Under the pieces are notes generated by a model that searched no databases, was not told the origin of the DNA, and saw only the letters and a list, made by a program, of their open reading frames with translations. A stretch of 41,290 nt of DNA from positions 1 through 41,290 of the forward strand of contig CAWIHA010000030.1 in assembly GCA_963835855.1 (NCBI GenBank), read 5' to 3'. The stretch's first letter is position 1; every line of letters begins with the position of its first letter. Positions 32,366 through 40,320 of this stretch are shown in pieces. The translations under genes were made by a program, and so were the position numbers. This DNA comes from CAWIHA01 sp963835855 (GTDB taxonomy: Bacteria; Acidobacteriota; Terriglobia; Bryobacterales; Bryobacteraceae).

Positions 32366-33872
32366 TTCGCCGCGGCTCCGGATCCGCGGCCCGGAGCCGG
32401 CCGGCCAGCCCGATCGGCCCTTCCGGCCGGAGCTGCGGGAAGAGGATCACGTCTCGGATCGAGCGCGAGCCGGTGAGCAGCATCGTGAGCCGGTCGATGC
32501 CGATGCCTTCGCCGGCCGCCGGCGGCATGCCATAGGCGAGCGCACGCAGGAAATCCTCGTCCATCTGATGCGCTTCTTCGTCGCCCGCCTCGCGCATGGC
32601 TAGCTGCATGTCGAAACGGCGCCGCTGCTCAAGCGGGTCGTTGAGCTCGGTGTAAGCGTTCGCAATCTCCATTCCGCCTACGATGATCTCAAACCGCTCG
32701 ACAAAATCCGGTTCGTCCGGCTTGCTCTTTGAGAGCGGCGACGCCTCCACCGGAAAGTCGTAGATGAGCGTCGGCTGAGTGAGCTGGGCCTCGACCACGC
32801 GCTCGAAGATGTCGAGCAGCGCCTCGCCCGGCGCGCTCTTTCTCGAGTGCCGCCTTAGCCAATCGGGGTCCTTGACGTGCTCGAGCGCCGGCCGCTCCCC
32901 GCCGTTCCAGAATTCGACGATCGCCTCACGCATGCTGAAGCGCTTGAGCGTGCCGAACTCGATCGTATGTCCCTGGTTCTCGATTGCGGTGGAACCGGTG
33001 GCGTCGAGCGCGGCTTGCCGCAGCAACTCCGCCGAAAGGTCCATCAGGCCGCGGTAATCGGTGTAGGCCTGGTAAAACTCGAGCATCGTGAACTCGGGGT
33101 TATGCCGGATGGAAATGCCTTCATTCCGGAAGTTGCGGTTGATCTCGTAAACACGCTCCAGCCCGCCGACGACCAGCCGTTTCAGGTACAGCTCTGGCGC
33201 AATCCTCAGGTAAAGATCGATGTCGAGCGCGTTGTGGTGCGTGACAAACGGCTTGGCAGCCGCGCCACCGTAAAGCGGCTGCATCATCGGTGTCTCCACC
33301 TCGAGGAAACCGCGCTCTTCGAGCTGGCGCCGCAGGGAAGCGATGATCTTGCTGCGCGTCGCAAAGACCTTCCGCACCTCGGGGTTCGCGATGAGGTCCA
33401 GGTAGCGCTGGCGATAGCGTATCTCAACGTCCTCGAGGCCGTGCCATTTCTCCGGCATTGACAGCAGTGTCTTGGCGAGGAAGTCGAGCCGCCCGGCATG
33501 GACCGTTAGCTCGCCCGTCTTGGTGCGGAACAGGTAACCTTCGGCCCCGATGATGTCGCCGATGTCGAGGAGTTGAAAGAGCTGGAAATCGCGCTCGGCA
33601 ACCGCGTCCTTCCGCACATAAACCTGGAGCCGCTCCCCGTCCTGAAGCAGGTGCGCGAAGCCGGCCTTGCCCATGTGGCGGATGGTTTCGACGCGTCCGC
33701 AAATCCGGACGGCGATGCGGCTTGCCAGCCCTTCGGCCGTCTTGGCGCCATAGGCCGCCCGGATCTCCGGGATCGTGTGCGTGAACTCGAAGCGGTGACC
33801 GTAGGGCTGGTAACCCAACGCCGCGATCTCGCGCACACGATCGAGGCGCTGTTCGAATAATTCGTCTTCCAA
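32352..33872 (-). CDS. lysS: Lysyl-tRNA synthetase, class II
   Basis: This cytosolic enzyme charges tRNA-Lys. It has an OB-fold anticodon-binding domain (VRICGRVETIRHMGKAGFAHL), motif 1 around RSKIIASLRRQLEERGFLEVETP, motif 2 in YEINRNFRNEGISIRHNPEFTMLE and motif 3 in GIGIDRLTMLLTGS. At about 506 residues it is of normal length. TTG 33872 is chosen because AAGGAG lies six bases before it; another TTG six codons upstream (33890) lacks this spacing. The last 20 residues (Arg/Glu-rich) extend past the usual end at LFPQLRPE and overlap the downstream permease gene. Confidence 0.95.
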   Translation of the reverse strand: MEDELFEQRLDRVREIAALGYQPYGHRFEFTHTIPEIRAAYGAKTAEGLASRIAVRICGRVETIRHMGKAGFAHLLQDGERLQVYVRKDAVAERDFQLFQLLDIGDIIGAEGYLFRTKTGELTVHAGRLDFLAKTLLSMPEKWHGLEDVEIRYRQRYLDLIANPEVRKVFATRSKIIASLRRQLEERGFLEVETPMMQPLYGGAAAKPFVTHHNALDIDLYLRIAPELYLKRLVVGGLERVYEINRNFRNEGISIRHNPEFTMLEFYQAYTDYRGLMDLSAELLRQAALDATGSTAIENQGHTIEFGTLKRFSMREAIVEFWNGGERPALEHVKDPDWLRRHSRKSAPGEALLDIFERVVEAQLTQPTLIYDFPVEASPLSKSKPDEPDFVERFEIIVGGMEIANAYTELNDPLEQRRRFDMQLAMREAGDEEAHQMDEDFLRALAYGMPPAAGEGIGIDRLTMLLTGSRSIRDVILFPQLRPEGPIGLAGRLRAADPEPRRSERS

Positions 33873-33966
33873 GAAAAGCTCCTTGCCCAAGGCTCAACCC
33901 TGGCCAACCGCCACTTGCGTATTGTCGGCAACGGCGTTGTGGCCGGCCTTGCACCACAGCATTATA

Positions 33967-34704
33967 ATGACACGGTTGACCTCCATCTCGATTGTTATAC
34001 CTGCCTATAACGAAGCGGCCCGCCTGCCAGCAACCCTCTGTGCAGTCCTTGAGTACATTGGCGCGCGGGAATGGTTGCCGTTCGAAATCCTCATAGTGAA
34101 CGACGGCTCGACGGACGACACGGCCGCGGTCGCGCGGGAGTTTCAGGCTTCGCATTCAAACATACGTATCCTTGAAAACCCGGGCAACCGGGGAAAGGGC
34201 TACTCGGTGCGGCATGGCATGCTGGAAGCGGCCGGAGATTGGATACTGTTCACCGACTCGGATCTTTCGGCGCCGATCGAGGAGCTCGATGTGCTGCTTG
34301 CGGCCGTGCGCCGCCAGGCCGCGTCGGTCGCCATCGGCTCGCGCGCGCTCGACCGCTCGCTGATCGAGGTGCGCCAGTCGTGGTTCCGCGAGCTTGCGGG
34401 CCGCGTATTCAATCTCCTGATGCGCCTGGCGACCGGGCTCCGATTCAGCGACACGCAGTGCGGTTTCAAGCTCTTCGAGGCCCATGCCGCGCGCGAGATC
34501 TTTCGTCGGCAGCGGATCGAGCGTTGGGGGTTCAACGTCGAGGTCCTGTTCATCGCGCGCAAGCTCGGCTACAAGACTGTGGAGGCGCCGGTGCGCTGGA
34601 GTCACGCCCAGGGCACGAAGGTCAGCATGCTGCGCGACAGCGTCAACATGTTTGTCGATCTGGCGAGGATCCGGCGCAACCAGTTGCTGGGTTATTACCG
34701 GTAG
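33967..34704 (+). CDS. Family 2 glycosyltransferase, dolichyl-phosphate beta-glucosyltransferase-like
   Basis: This 245-residue GT-A protein transfers a sugar from a nucleotide donor to a polyprenyl phosphate at the membrane. Motifs are ISIVIPAYNEAARLP, ILIVNDGSTDDTA, NRGKGYSVRHGML, the DxD-like TDSDLSAP and a C-terminal TQCGFKLFEAHAAREIF / WGFNVEVLFIARKLGY block typical of the ALG5/DPM1-like group. A TATAAT sequence (33963-33968) overlaps the ATG. If that is the -10 element, translation would begin at the in-frame TTG 33976 on a leaderless message. It is divergent from lysS. It could feed the ArnT-like transferase nearby. Confidence 0.88.
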   Translation: MTRLTSISIVIPAYNEAARLPATLCAVLEYIGAREWLPFEILIVNDGSTDDTAAVAREFQASHSNIRILENPGNRGKGYSVRHGMLEAAGDWILFTDSDLSAPIEELDVLLAAVRRQAASVAIGSRALDRSLIEVRQSWFRELAGRVFNLLMRLATGLRFSDTQCGFKLFEAHAAREIFRRQRIERWGFNVEVLFIARKLGYKTVEAPVRWSHAQGTKVSMLRDSVNMFVDLARIRRNQLLGYYR

Positions 34705-34709
34705 CGGCT

Positions 34710-35429
34710 CTACCTCCTGACGATCACTTCCCGCAGCGCATCCCGCGTCAGAAAGAACTTCACCGACTCGAAGGACTGAAACAGCCTCTCCACCGCCCGG
34801 TTGTTGAAAAACTGGGCCGGCCTCCGCATGCCGCGCAGGGATAGCAGCAAAGTGCTGGCGTCGGAGATTCGATACCTATACGCACCGATGAGATCCACTT
34901 TTTCTTCGGCATGAAAAACTGCCAGGATGTAGCTGTGCGGCTTGGTGATGCGGTGCAGGCGGTCTACGGTGGCTTTCAGCAGCTGCGGAGCGAGGAATTC
35001 GAGTGCATCCCAAACCAGTGCGCCATCAAAATGGTTCTCGGGGAAGTTAAGGCTGTGCTCGAGAAAGGCTTCGACCCGTTCCGGAGCGGACTGGTTCTTG
35101 AAAAAGTCGCCGTCGCCGAAAAACAAGTCGAGGGTTCGCAGAAGATCTTCGGTGTAAAGTTTGTGCCCGAGGTTTGTGATGAAGCCGACATTGGCTTGGG
35201 ACACTCCCGCGAAGTCCAGGATTCTCAATCCCCGTTCGCCGTGGATGTAGCCGAAGAACTGTTCAAGTCCGCTGCTGTGGCGTGAATAGACAGACCGATC
35301 CTTCCCCCGCCGGGATTCCAGGCCGCTCGGTAAGGTCGGAGGATTCCACTGCGCTGGCCGGGGCCCACCACCTTGCGGACCGCCTGCGGGCGCCGCTCGC
35401 GTGCCGGATTTCCGGGGAGCGCCGAACAA
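34710..35429 (-). CDS. Methyltransferase-like protein of uncertain start
   Basis: The conserved part begins at YSRHSSGLEQFFGYIHG and continues LRILDFAGVSQANVGFITN, a class I SAM-dependent methyltransferase motif I of an unusual type (no Gly-x-Gly), then LLRTLDLFFGDGDFF, FDGALVWDALEFL and HSYILAVFHAEEK. About 190 residues are convincing. No ATG, GTG or TTG lies close to the conserved start; the nearest in-frame candidates are TTG at 35429 and GTG further up, with low-complexity Gly/Pro/Arg sequence between, so a lost start or a frameshift near 35300 is possible. The gene is 16 bases downstream of bactofilin on the same strand if the TTG is used. Target unknown. Confidence 0.6.
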   Translation of the reverse strand: MFGAPRKSGTRAAPAGGPQGGGPRPAQWNPPTLPSGLESRRGKDRSVYSRHSSGLEQFFGYIHGERGLRILDFAGVSQANVGFITNLGHKLYTEDLLRTLDLFFGDGDFFKNQSAPERVEAFLEHSLNFPENHFDGALVWDALEFLAPQLLKATVDRLHRITKPHSYILAVFHAEEKVDLIGAYRYRISDASTLLLSLRGMRRPAQFFNNRAVERLFQSFESVKFFLTRDALREVIVRR

Positions 35430-35445
35430 AAATGCCTCGAGAGAG

Positions 35446-36006
35446 CTATGGCTTCGGGTCACCGGGAACGCCAACTGCCGCAAGCGCCTGCGTAACAGCG
35501 GGCTGGGCAGCCGGCTGCGTCCGAGAAGCCTGGGCCGCTGGCTTGCCGCTCTCGGCTGGCCGCACGATATCGATGCTGCCCTTGAAGTACGCTCCATCCT
35601 CGATGATGATGCCGCCGGTCTTGATATTCCCGATCAGCCTCGCCTCTTTGCGGATGTCGATTTTCTCGGTCGCCTCAACATCGCCGTTGACAGCGCCCAG
35701 GACAACCACCTCGCGGGCGCGAACGCCGGCCTGCAGCTTGGCGTGCGGGCCGATCGTGAGCCGGTGTTCAGGCACGTCTACGGTCCCTTGTACCTCGCCG
35801 TCCAGATACAGATCTTCGCGGCTGAGGATCTCGCCCTTGATTATTACCGATTTTCCGATGGCCGCAACTCCGTGCGGACCCTCTGCTGCCGCTCTCGACG
35901 CGGCGCCTGGAGCCGATGAGGGCCCACGGCCGGCTTCGATTGGAGGAGTGGCCGGCGCCGCGGAGGGCCTCGGCACATTTTCGTCTTCCCTGCGTTTATT
36001 CCACAT
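35446..36006 (-). CDS. Bactofilin (polymer-forming cytoskeletal protein)
   Basis: This 186-residue protein has a Pro/Ala-rich, disordered N-terminus, a central bactofilin beta-helix and a Pro/Ala/Gln-rich tail. The helix starts at IGKSVIIKGEILSREDLYLDGEVQGTV and runs through LTIGPHAKLQAGVRAREVVVLGAVNGDV to IIIEDGAYFKGSIDI. Bactofilins self-assemble into filaments at the membrane and position enzymes of cell-wall or stalk synthesis. ATG 36006 with GGAG nine bases upstream is preferred over TTG 36012. It heads a possible two-gene unit with the methyltransferase-like gene. Confidence 0.92.
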   Translation of the reverse strand: MWNKRREDENVPRPSAAPATPPIEAGRGPSSAPGAASRAAAEGPHGVAAIGKSVIIKGEILSREDLYLDGEVQGTVDVPEHRLTIGPHAKLQAGVRAREVVVLGAVNGDVEATEKIDIRKEARLIGNIKTGGIIIEDGAYFKGSIDIVRPAESGKPAAQASRTQPAAQPAVTQALAAVGVPGDPKP

Positions 36007-36352
36007 TTCCAATGTCTCCGTATTGCTCGTAGTATAAGCGTCTATGAATGCCTACTCCCGTAACGCACACTACTACGACCCTTCTATACTATAAACCTCT
36101 CCCCATAAAGGCAATCACCATTTGTGCCGCTCACCCGGGAAGTGTACCGGTACTTTGGGAACGCAAGGGGGCAGTGGTCGGGGAACGCCGATCGTAGGGT
36201 TTTGGGGGGAGGGTGTGGCTGGAGCAACATTAATCATGGGATCTCGGCGGACGAAGTCTGGAGATCGTGGAACGTTGATCGTTGCCCACTGGAAGTCAGC
36301 CACAAGTGCCGCCACAACCCACGATCTGTTCCCTCCTGCGATATCATAAGGT
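36007..36352. other. G-rich intergenic region before the GAF gene
   Basis: No convincing gene. Plus-strand sequence 36160-36220 is strongly G-rich (runs of five and six G), and a short motif recurs: GAACGCCGATCGTA (near 36185) and GAACGTTGATCGTT (near 36271). TATCAT at 36342-36347 lies five bases before GTG 36353, so the GAF gene may be leaderless. A minus-strand open frame across this region shows no protein-like conservation I can see. Confidence 0.35.
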
Positions 36353-36949
36353 GTGCCGAAGGTCAAAGATCTCCTGGCAACCCTCCAGCGCACCGAACAG
36401 CAACTCCAGTTATTCCAGAAGATCAGCCGGTTTATGGTGCGGGAAATGAGCCTGCCGGAAGTGCTGCAAGGCATCGTTTCGCTGGTGGTCGAGTTCATGG
36501 CCTGCGACTCCTGCCTGGTATACCTGCTCGCCCGCGGCGAACTGGTTCTGTGCGCCTCGAACACCCCGCATCCCTCCACCATCGGTAACGTGCGCTTAAA
36601 GCTGAGCGAAGGGCTCACCGGCTGGGTCGCGCGCGAACGGCGTCTACTGGCGATTACGGCAGAAGCTTACAGGGACCCGCGTTTTAAGCAATTCCGGGAT
36701 TTGCCTGAGGACACCTTCGAGGCGTTCCTCTCAGCCCCCGTGATCGCACGCGATCGTGTGGTTGGCGTCATCAACGTGCAGCACCGGCTGCCGCATCAGC
36801 ACACCGGCCGCGAGATGGAACTGCTGACCACGGTTGGCGAGCAGGTCGGTTGCCTGCTGGTGCTGGCGCGCATGGAACCCACGGCGATCGAGGCTGCGAA
36901 CCACGCTGAGCTGGTTTTGGCGCCGGGCCCGGCCGCGCCGCGCACCTAG
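36353..36949 (+). CDS. GAF domain protein
   Basis: This 198-residue soluble protein is one GAF domain preceded by a short helical lead (LLATLQRTEQQLQLFQKIS). GAF marks: EVLQGIVSLVVEFMACDSCLVYLL, LSEGLTGWVARERRLLAI, FLSAPVIARDRVVGVINVQHR and a final helix GREMELLTTVGEQVGCLL. No histidine kinase, cyclase or output domain follows, so it is a stand-alone sensor that probably binds a small ligand or acts with a separate partner. GTG 36353 is the start; no ribosome site is visible. No functional partner is evident beside it. Confidence 0.85.
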   Translation: MPKVKDLLATLQRTEQQLQLFQKISRFMVREMSLPEVLQGIVSLVVEFMACDSCLVYLLARGELVLCASNTPHPSTIGNVRLKLSEGLTGWVARERRLLAITAEAYRDPRFKQFRDLPEDTFEAFLSAPVIARDRVVGVINVQHRLPHQHTGREMELLTTVGEQVGCLLVLARMEPTAIEAANHAELVLAPGPAAPRT

Positions 36950-37140
36950 TTTCGCACTGCGCACCGGCACTTGCCGCGCCCTGGGCTGCCCGCAGCGCCG
37001 CCTACTCCAAGAAGATTCCCCGAGCGGGTCTTCCGGATCGCCCGCCGCCCGAAAAAACAACATTTTCTATTCTTGGTTTATGCACACGAATTCCATTGCT
37101 CTTATTTTGTATCTTACTGAAAACAAATAACAACTAAGTT
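36950..37140. other. Intergenic region, nothing recognised
   Basis: A hairpin with GCGGG/CCCGC arms near 37024-37045 may end the GAF transcript. The rest turns AT-rich from about 37060. No gene is seen. Confidence 0.3.
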
Positions 37141-37879
37141 GCGGAAATCGGGGTTCTGCTGTGCAGTTTCCATTTGACTCCAGCTGGGTTTGGAGGCAAG
37201 ATAGTAGCGGTTCCAAGAGGTTCACGGAACAGCGAGCCACGCGAAACGCAACGGGCCCGGAACGATGAGCCGGAGTGATGAGGCGTAGGTCTTGCCATTT
37301 CGGGGAGTGAGGGGTGATCGGGCGTCCGCAAGGCAAGCTTCCTGAACGGTGGACCGGGTTGAGCGGTGATCCGAAGGGAGCAAAAGGTCCCGAAGGGGAG
37401 TAAAGCCAGGCAACCGTTCGGTAGCGCCGAACTAGGAGCAGGCAACGGGGAGTGGACGTTGATCTTCCCCGTTCCGGAGAACCCGGAGCGAGGAAGGGAG
37501 CCCACAACCGAACGGGCCTGAGGCCAGTTGGGCGTGGCGTTGAAGACGCAGGCCAGGAGCGGTGATCTCGCGGAGGTGGCTCGGTAACGGGCAGCCTTTG
37601 CGGGGGAGGGAAAGGCCGTGTCGAGGCGTCGGCTTCAGCAGAGAAGGTAGGGATCTTTTCCGGAGCAGCGATCCGCGGCGGTCAAAAGCTGTTGCGAGGA
37701 GCAAAGGAAGGCCAAAATCCCGCATCCCTGTTGCCGCGTCCAGGCCGAGCATGCCGGCTGGCGGACAAGCTGCGAACGTGGGTCACTTGGAACCATTTTT
37801 TTGCCCGCCTCAAAAGCGCGGAGTGTGCCAGCTTGCCGCCTGAGGCCGCCAAGCGCAGTCACCTGGGCAAGTGAGATAG
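37141..37879 (+). other. Purine-rich, hairpin-dense non-coding segment (structured RNA or IS remnant)
   Basis: No frame looks like a protein. The plus strand is rich in A and G outside stems. Perfect short hairpins follow one another: 37416-37432 (GTTCGG/CCGAAC), 37444-37473 (AACGGGGA/TCCCCGTT), 37515-37525 (GGCC/GGCC), 37537-37549 (GCGT/ACGC) and 37651-37674 (GGATC/GATCC). An alternative is a decayed insertion sequence: 37166-37183 and the reverse complement of 37777-37794 match at 12 of 18 positions and recall IS21-type ends (CCAAGTGACCCACG). I cannot decide between the two. Confidence 0.4.
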
Positions 37880-38401
37880 TCACGCATCGTTGTCCTTGAG
37901 AGGCTGTCCATGGGCGCCTCGGATGCTGCTAATTCCGGTCTCATGCGTGGCCGGAGGCTCTTCGGAAGCCTTGTCCTCGGCACGTTGCGGCTCGATCTCA
38001 GGATTTATGCGGCCCTCGGTTCCCGCGACCGGTTCAGGAGCTTGTGCCCGCTTGCCCCAGCGCCGGAAACTGAACCTCTCACGCCGCCAGCGAAAGCTCA
38101 CGAAGTTGCGGCGGCAGTATTCGCAGCGAAAGGGCCGGCCACCGATGTGCAGGAGGAATAGCCGGAACGCTGACACCTGGTAGTCCTCCGGTTTCCACGT
38201 GCTGAGGTCCATTCGCCAGCAGCGGGGGCAACGGGCATACTTCAGATTGGAAACGCGCCAGGTGCGATCCACAAACCGGCATCGGCAATCGCGGCAACGG
38301 AGCGGGTGGATGCCCAGCCAACTCCAGCAGCGCTCGGAGAATCGGCGGATCCGGGAAAGGCGGAGGTTCCTGCTTCCACATTTCGGACAAGAGAGCGGCA
38401 T
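37880..38401 (-). CDS. Double zinc-ribbon protein of unknown function
   Basis: This 173-residue basic protein has two successive zinc-ribbon units: CPKC with CRDC (residues about 5-40) and CPRC with CEYC (about 58-96), each followed by aromatic and Arg-rich sequence (FVDRTWR, FVSFRWRR). The last 60 residues are polar and probably disordered. Zinc ribbons of this pattern bind nucleic acid or protein; the role is unknown. It is the third gene of a compact operon: ATG 38401 lies six bases after the stop of the small gene upstream, which itself overlaps the HipA-like kinase gene. Confidence 0.75.
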   Translation of the reverse strand: MPLSCPKCGSRNLRLSRIRRFSERCWSWLGIHPLRCRDCRCRFVDRTWRVSNLKYARCPRCWRMDLSTWKPEDYQVSAFRLFLLHIGGRPFRCEYCRRNFVSFRWRRERFSFRRWGKRAQAPEPVAGTEGRINPEIEPQRAEDKASEEPPATHETGISSIRGAHGQPLKDNDA

Positions 38402-38407
38402 GAGATG

Positions 38408-38671
38408 TTACTTGCGGACCTTCCCGCCTGCGACCGGATACTTCTTGTGCTCCGCCACATGGCAGTCCACCTGGCGATTAAACACACCCCATCCCGGCAG
38501 GAACCCAATCTGCCTCGCGGAGAACACGGCTTCGGAAGCCTTGCGAAGGTCATGGTTGTGCAGGACAAAGCGGTGTATCACGGAACTGTACATTCTATCG
38601 AAAGCAGACGCCAACCGGCAGTACTGCCGGCGCCAGGCGGCGTATCTCAGTGTGCGTGCCGCGAAGTTCAT
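38408..38671 (-). CDS. Small protein between a HipA-like kinase and a zinc-ribbon protein
   Basis: This 87-residue protein begins MNFAARTLRYAAWRRQYCRL and is rich in Arg, His and aromatic residues. Its ATG overlaps the kinase stop codon as ATGA, strong evidence that it is translated and coupled to the kinase. An open extension upstream is only antisense-like overlap with the kinase gene. No domain is recognised. The fixed place between kinase and zinc ribbon suggests a partner or substrate of the kinase, but this is inference. Confidence 0.65.
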   Translation of the reverse strand: MNFAARTLRYAAWRRQYCRLASAFDRMYSSVIHRFVLHNHDLRKASEAVFSARQIGFLPGWGVFNRQVDCHVAEHKKYPVAGGKVRK

Positions 38672-39495
38672 GTCCAGCTTGGAAAGAACGCGGGCTTGGC
38701 CGCGCGGCAATCGGCGATCAGATCGGGCACGCGGCGGCAGCGCCGAAGCAGTCTCTCCAGGAGACTCTGGAGGGCGTCTTCCTCGCCGTCAAGCCACTCG
38801 AGCGGGACCTGCCGGTAAGCCTGGTCGACAACGTGGAGAGGGAAATGGACCACCTGGTCGAGCCACGGCTGAAAGTCGTCCAGGCCTCGCACCGCTTCGT
38901 AAACCACCGGACGGTGGTAAAGGCCATGAAGCGGGGCGTCGGGCAAGTCCCAGTGCGGCCCGTTGAACGCGAAGCCTTGATCGATCATCCAGGCTATGAA
39001 TGCGGGGCGATCCGCGGGCGAATGGCCCGGCCATTGCCGCACGCGGCTGCGGAAGAACACCGACTGCCGGCCATCCGCATTCGCAACCCACTTGTCGAAG
39101 ACGAGCATTCCGAAGAACTCGCGTAGATTGGCCACCTGCTTGAGCAGAGCGTCCGGAACAAAATCGTACACCGCCAGGCGCTCCGGATCTCCCGGATAGC
39201 GGGAGCCGAGGTGCCAGCCCGGCTCGACCGGTACTCGGTGTGTGCCCAACTGCAGGGACACTTCTGGGCTGTCGCGCAAGAACTCCGTCGAGAGGGAGAT
39301 CACGACGACTTCGGGAGCGGAGAGTTGAAGATACCGCAAGAAGACAGACGCGATGGTTTCGTTGATCAGGATGCGGCGGTGCTGCGGGTTATTGCGGAAT
39401 TTGACGACATAGAACTGCGCATCGTCGGCCTGAATCAGGTGCGCCTGGGCGCCGCCGCGCATTTTTCGAATATGCCGGCGGGCGTTAAGCGGCAT
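38668..39495 (-). CDS. HipA-like kinase family protein
   Basis: This 275-residue protein resembles the HipA-like (phosphatidylinositol-kinase-fold) group of bacterial kinases. Landmarks are FYVVKFRNNPQHRRILINE (ATP-contacting Lys and following Glu), GMLVFDKWVANADGRQSVFF (catalytic loop, with NxD) and AWMIDQGFAFNG (DxG-like metal site). It is shorter than the toxin HipA and lacks its N-terminal domain. No HipB antitoxin lies upstream: the promoter side faces a small divergent gene at 39546. It is the first gene of a three-gene coupled operon. Function unknown; a protein or small-molecule kinase role is inferred from the fold motifs. Confidence 0.75.
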   Translation of the reverse strand: MPLNARRHIRKMRGGAQAHLIQADDAQFYVVKFRNNPQHRRILINETIASVFLRYLQLSAPEVVVISLSTEFLRDSPEVSLQLGTHRVPVEPGWHLGSRYPGDPERLAVYDFVPDALLKQVANLREFFGMLVFDKWVANADGRQSVFFRSRVRQWPGHSPADRPAFIAWMIDQGFAFNGPHWDLPDAPLHGLYHRPVVYEAVRGLDDFQPWLDQVVHFPLHVVDQAYRQVPLEWLDGEEDALQSLLERLLRRCRRVPDLIADCRAAKPAFFPSWT

Positions 39496-39545
39496 GGGAA
39501 ATACGCTACCCTAATCTTTGATCGCACCCGAAGGAGATCCCGCCC

Positions 39546-39755
39546 ATGGACGATGAACCAACTGTTCAACCCCCTCCGCTCCGCAGCCCGGATGAAATCG
39601 CGCTCGAGCTTATGAAGTTTGTCGCGGTAACGACCGGCTATGGCAAGGGCGCACCGGCAACGGGTTATACCGGCAAGGGCACCCGCACCGCCGAGGAGTA
39701 CGCAGACGCTCTGCTCGAACTCTTCGAGCGCTGCCGCGCGATCCTGAAGAAATGA
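39546..39755 (+). CDS. Small conserved-looking protein of unknown function
   Basis: This 69-residue acidic protein, MDDEPTVQPPP onwards, has a disordered N-terminus followed by two helices (SPDEIALELMKFVAVTTGYGK and AEEYADALLELFERCRAIL). The ribosome site AAGGAG is well spaced before ATG 39546, which argues it is real. It is divergent from the HipA-like kinase gene and convergent with the histone-like gene. No function can be given. Confidence 0.7.
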   Translation: MDDEPTVQPPPLRSPDEIALELMKFVAVTTGYGKGAPATGYTGKGTRTAEEYADALLELFERCRAILKK

Positions 39756-39780
39756 GGAGCGCCGGGTCAGCCGGCGCTCG

Positions 39781-40320
39781 TTATCTCCTGCCGCCCTTCT
39801 TCCCCTTCTTCTTGGCGGCTTTCTTCGCCTTCTTGGCGGCTTTCTTCGCGCTCTTCTTGGCCGCTCCCTTCTTGGCCGCTTTCTTGGCCGGCGCCCTTTT
39901 GGCAGCCTTCTTCGCCGCCTTTTTCTTGGCCGCTTTCTTGGCCGGCGCCTTCACGGCCGCCTTCTTTGCGGGGGCTCTCCTTCTGGTTGTGGCCTTTTTC
40001 GCGGGCTTCTTCACGGGAGGAGCAGGGGGTGGCGCTTCTTGGCTAGGAAGCACGGGAGGAGGCGGCAGGGGCTCAGCGACGGCGCCCGCCGGTGGCAGCA
40101 CTTCGTCCTCCTCTTCCTCGTCCTCTTCGTCCGCTTCTTCCGGCCCGTATTCCTCGAGATCGGACTCCAACTCTACATGTTCCTCGCTGTACTCGAAGTC
40201 ATCCCGCTCGTCCTCATGCCGAGCGAGCTCGCGCTTCAATGGTACGCGGCTGAAAAGTATGCGCGGGAAAACCCGGACGATAATGACGTCAAAGAGGTCA
40301 TGGACCGCATTGCCAGTCAA
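39781..40320 (-). CDS. Histone H1-like Lys/Ala-rich protein with acidic N-terminal half
   Basis: The C-terminal 90 residues are AKKAA-type repeats (KKAAKKAAKRAPAKKAAKKG), as in bacterial histone H1-like proteins that bind and compact DNA. The N-terminal half is the opposite: strongly acidic (PEEADEEDEEEEDEVLPP), joined by a Pro-rich spacer (LPPPPVLPSQEAPPPAPPV). The bipolar charge suggests autoinhibition or partner binding. The true start is uncertain: ATG 40320 gives 179 residues but lies antisense to a small plus-strand gene; no standard start is seen nearer the acidic block. The coding DNA is repetitive and the same pattern keeps other frames open. Confidence 0.75.
   Translation of the reverse strand: MTGNAVHDLFDVIIVRVFPRILFSRVPLKRELARHEDERDDFEYSEEHVELESDLEEYGPEEADEEDEEEEDEVLPPAGAVAEPLPPPPVLPSQEAPPPAPPVKKPAKKATTRRRAPAKKAAVKAPAKKAAKKKAAKKAAKRAPAKKAAKKGAAKKSAKKAAKKAKKAAKKKGKKGGRR

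Noticed and set aside
37067..37507. Minus-strand proteins read from the non-coding segment (also 37432-37752 and 37635-37883)
   Set aside because: Ser/Pro/Arg-rich, no start context, and they cross several strong hairpins; the region looks non-coding.
37141..37879. OMEGA/HEARO-type RNA linked to an IscB nuclease, RNase P RNA or tmRNA
   Set aside because: No IscB or TnpB gene is adjacent, and the conserved cores of RNase P RNA and tmRNA are absent.
38668..39495. Classical HipBA toxin-antitoxin system
   Set aside because: There is no HipB-like helix-turn-helix gene and the kinase lacks the N-terminal HipA domain.
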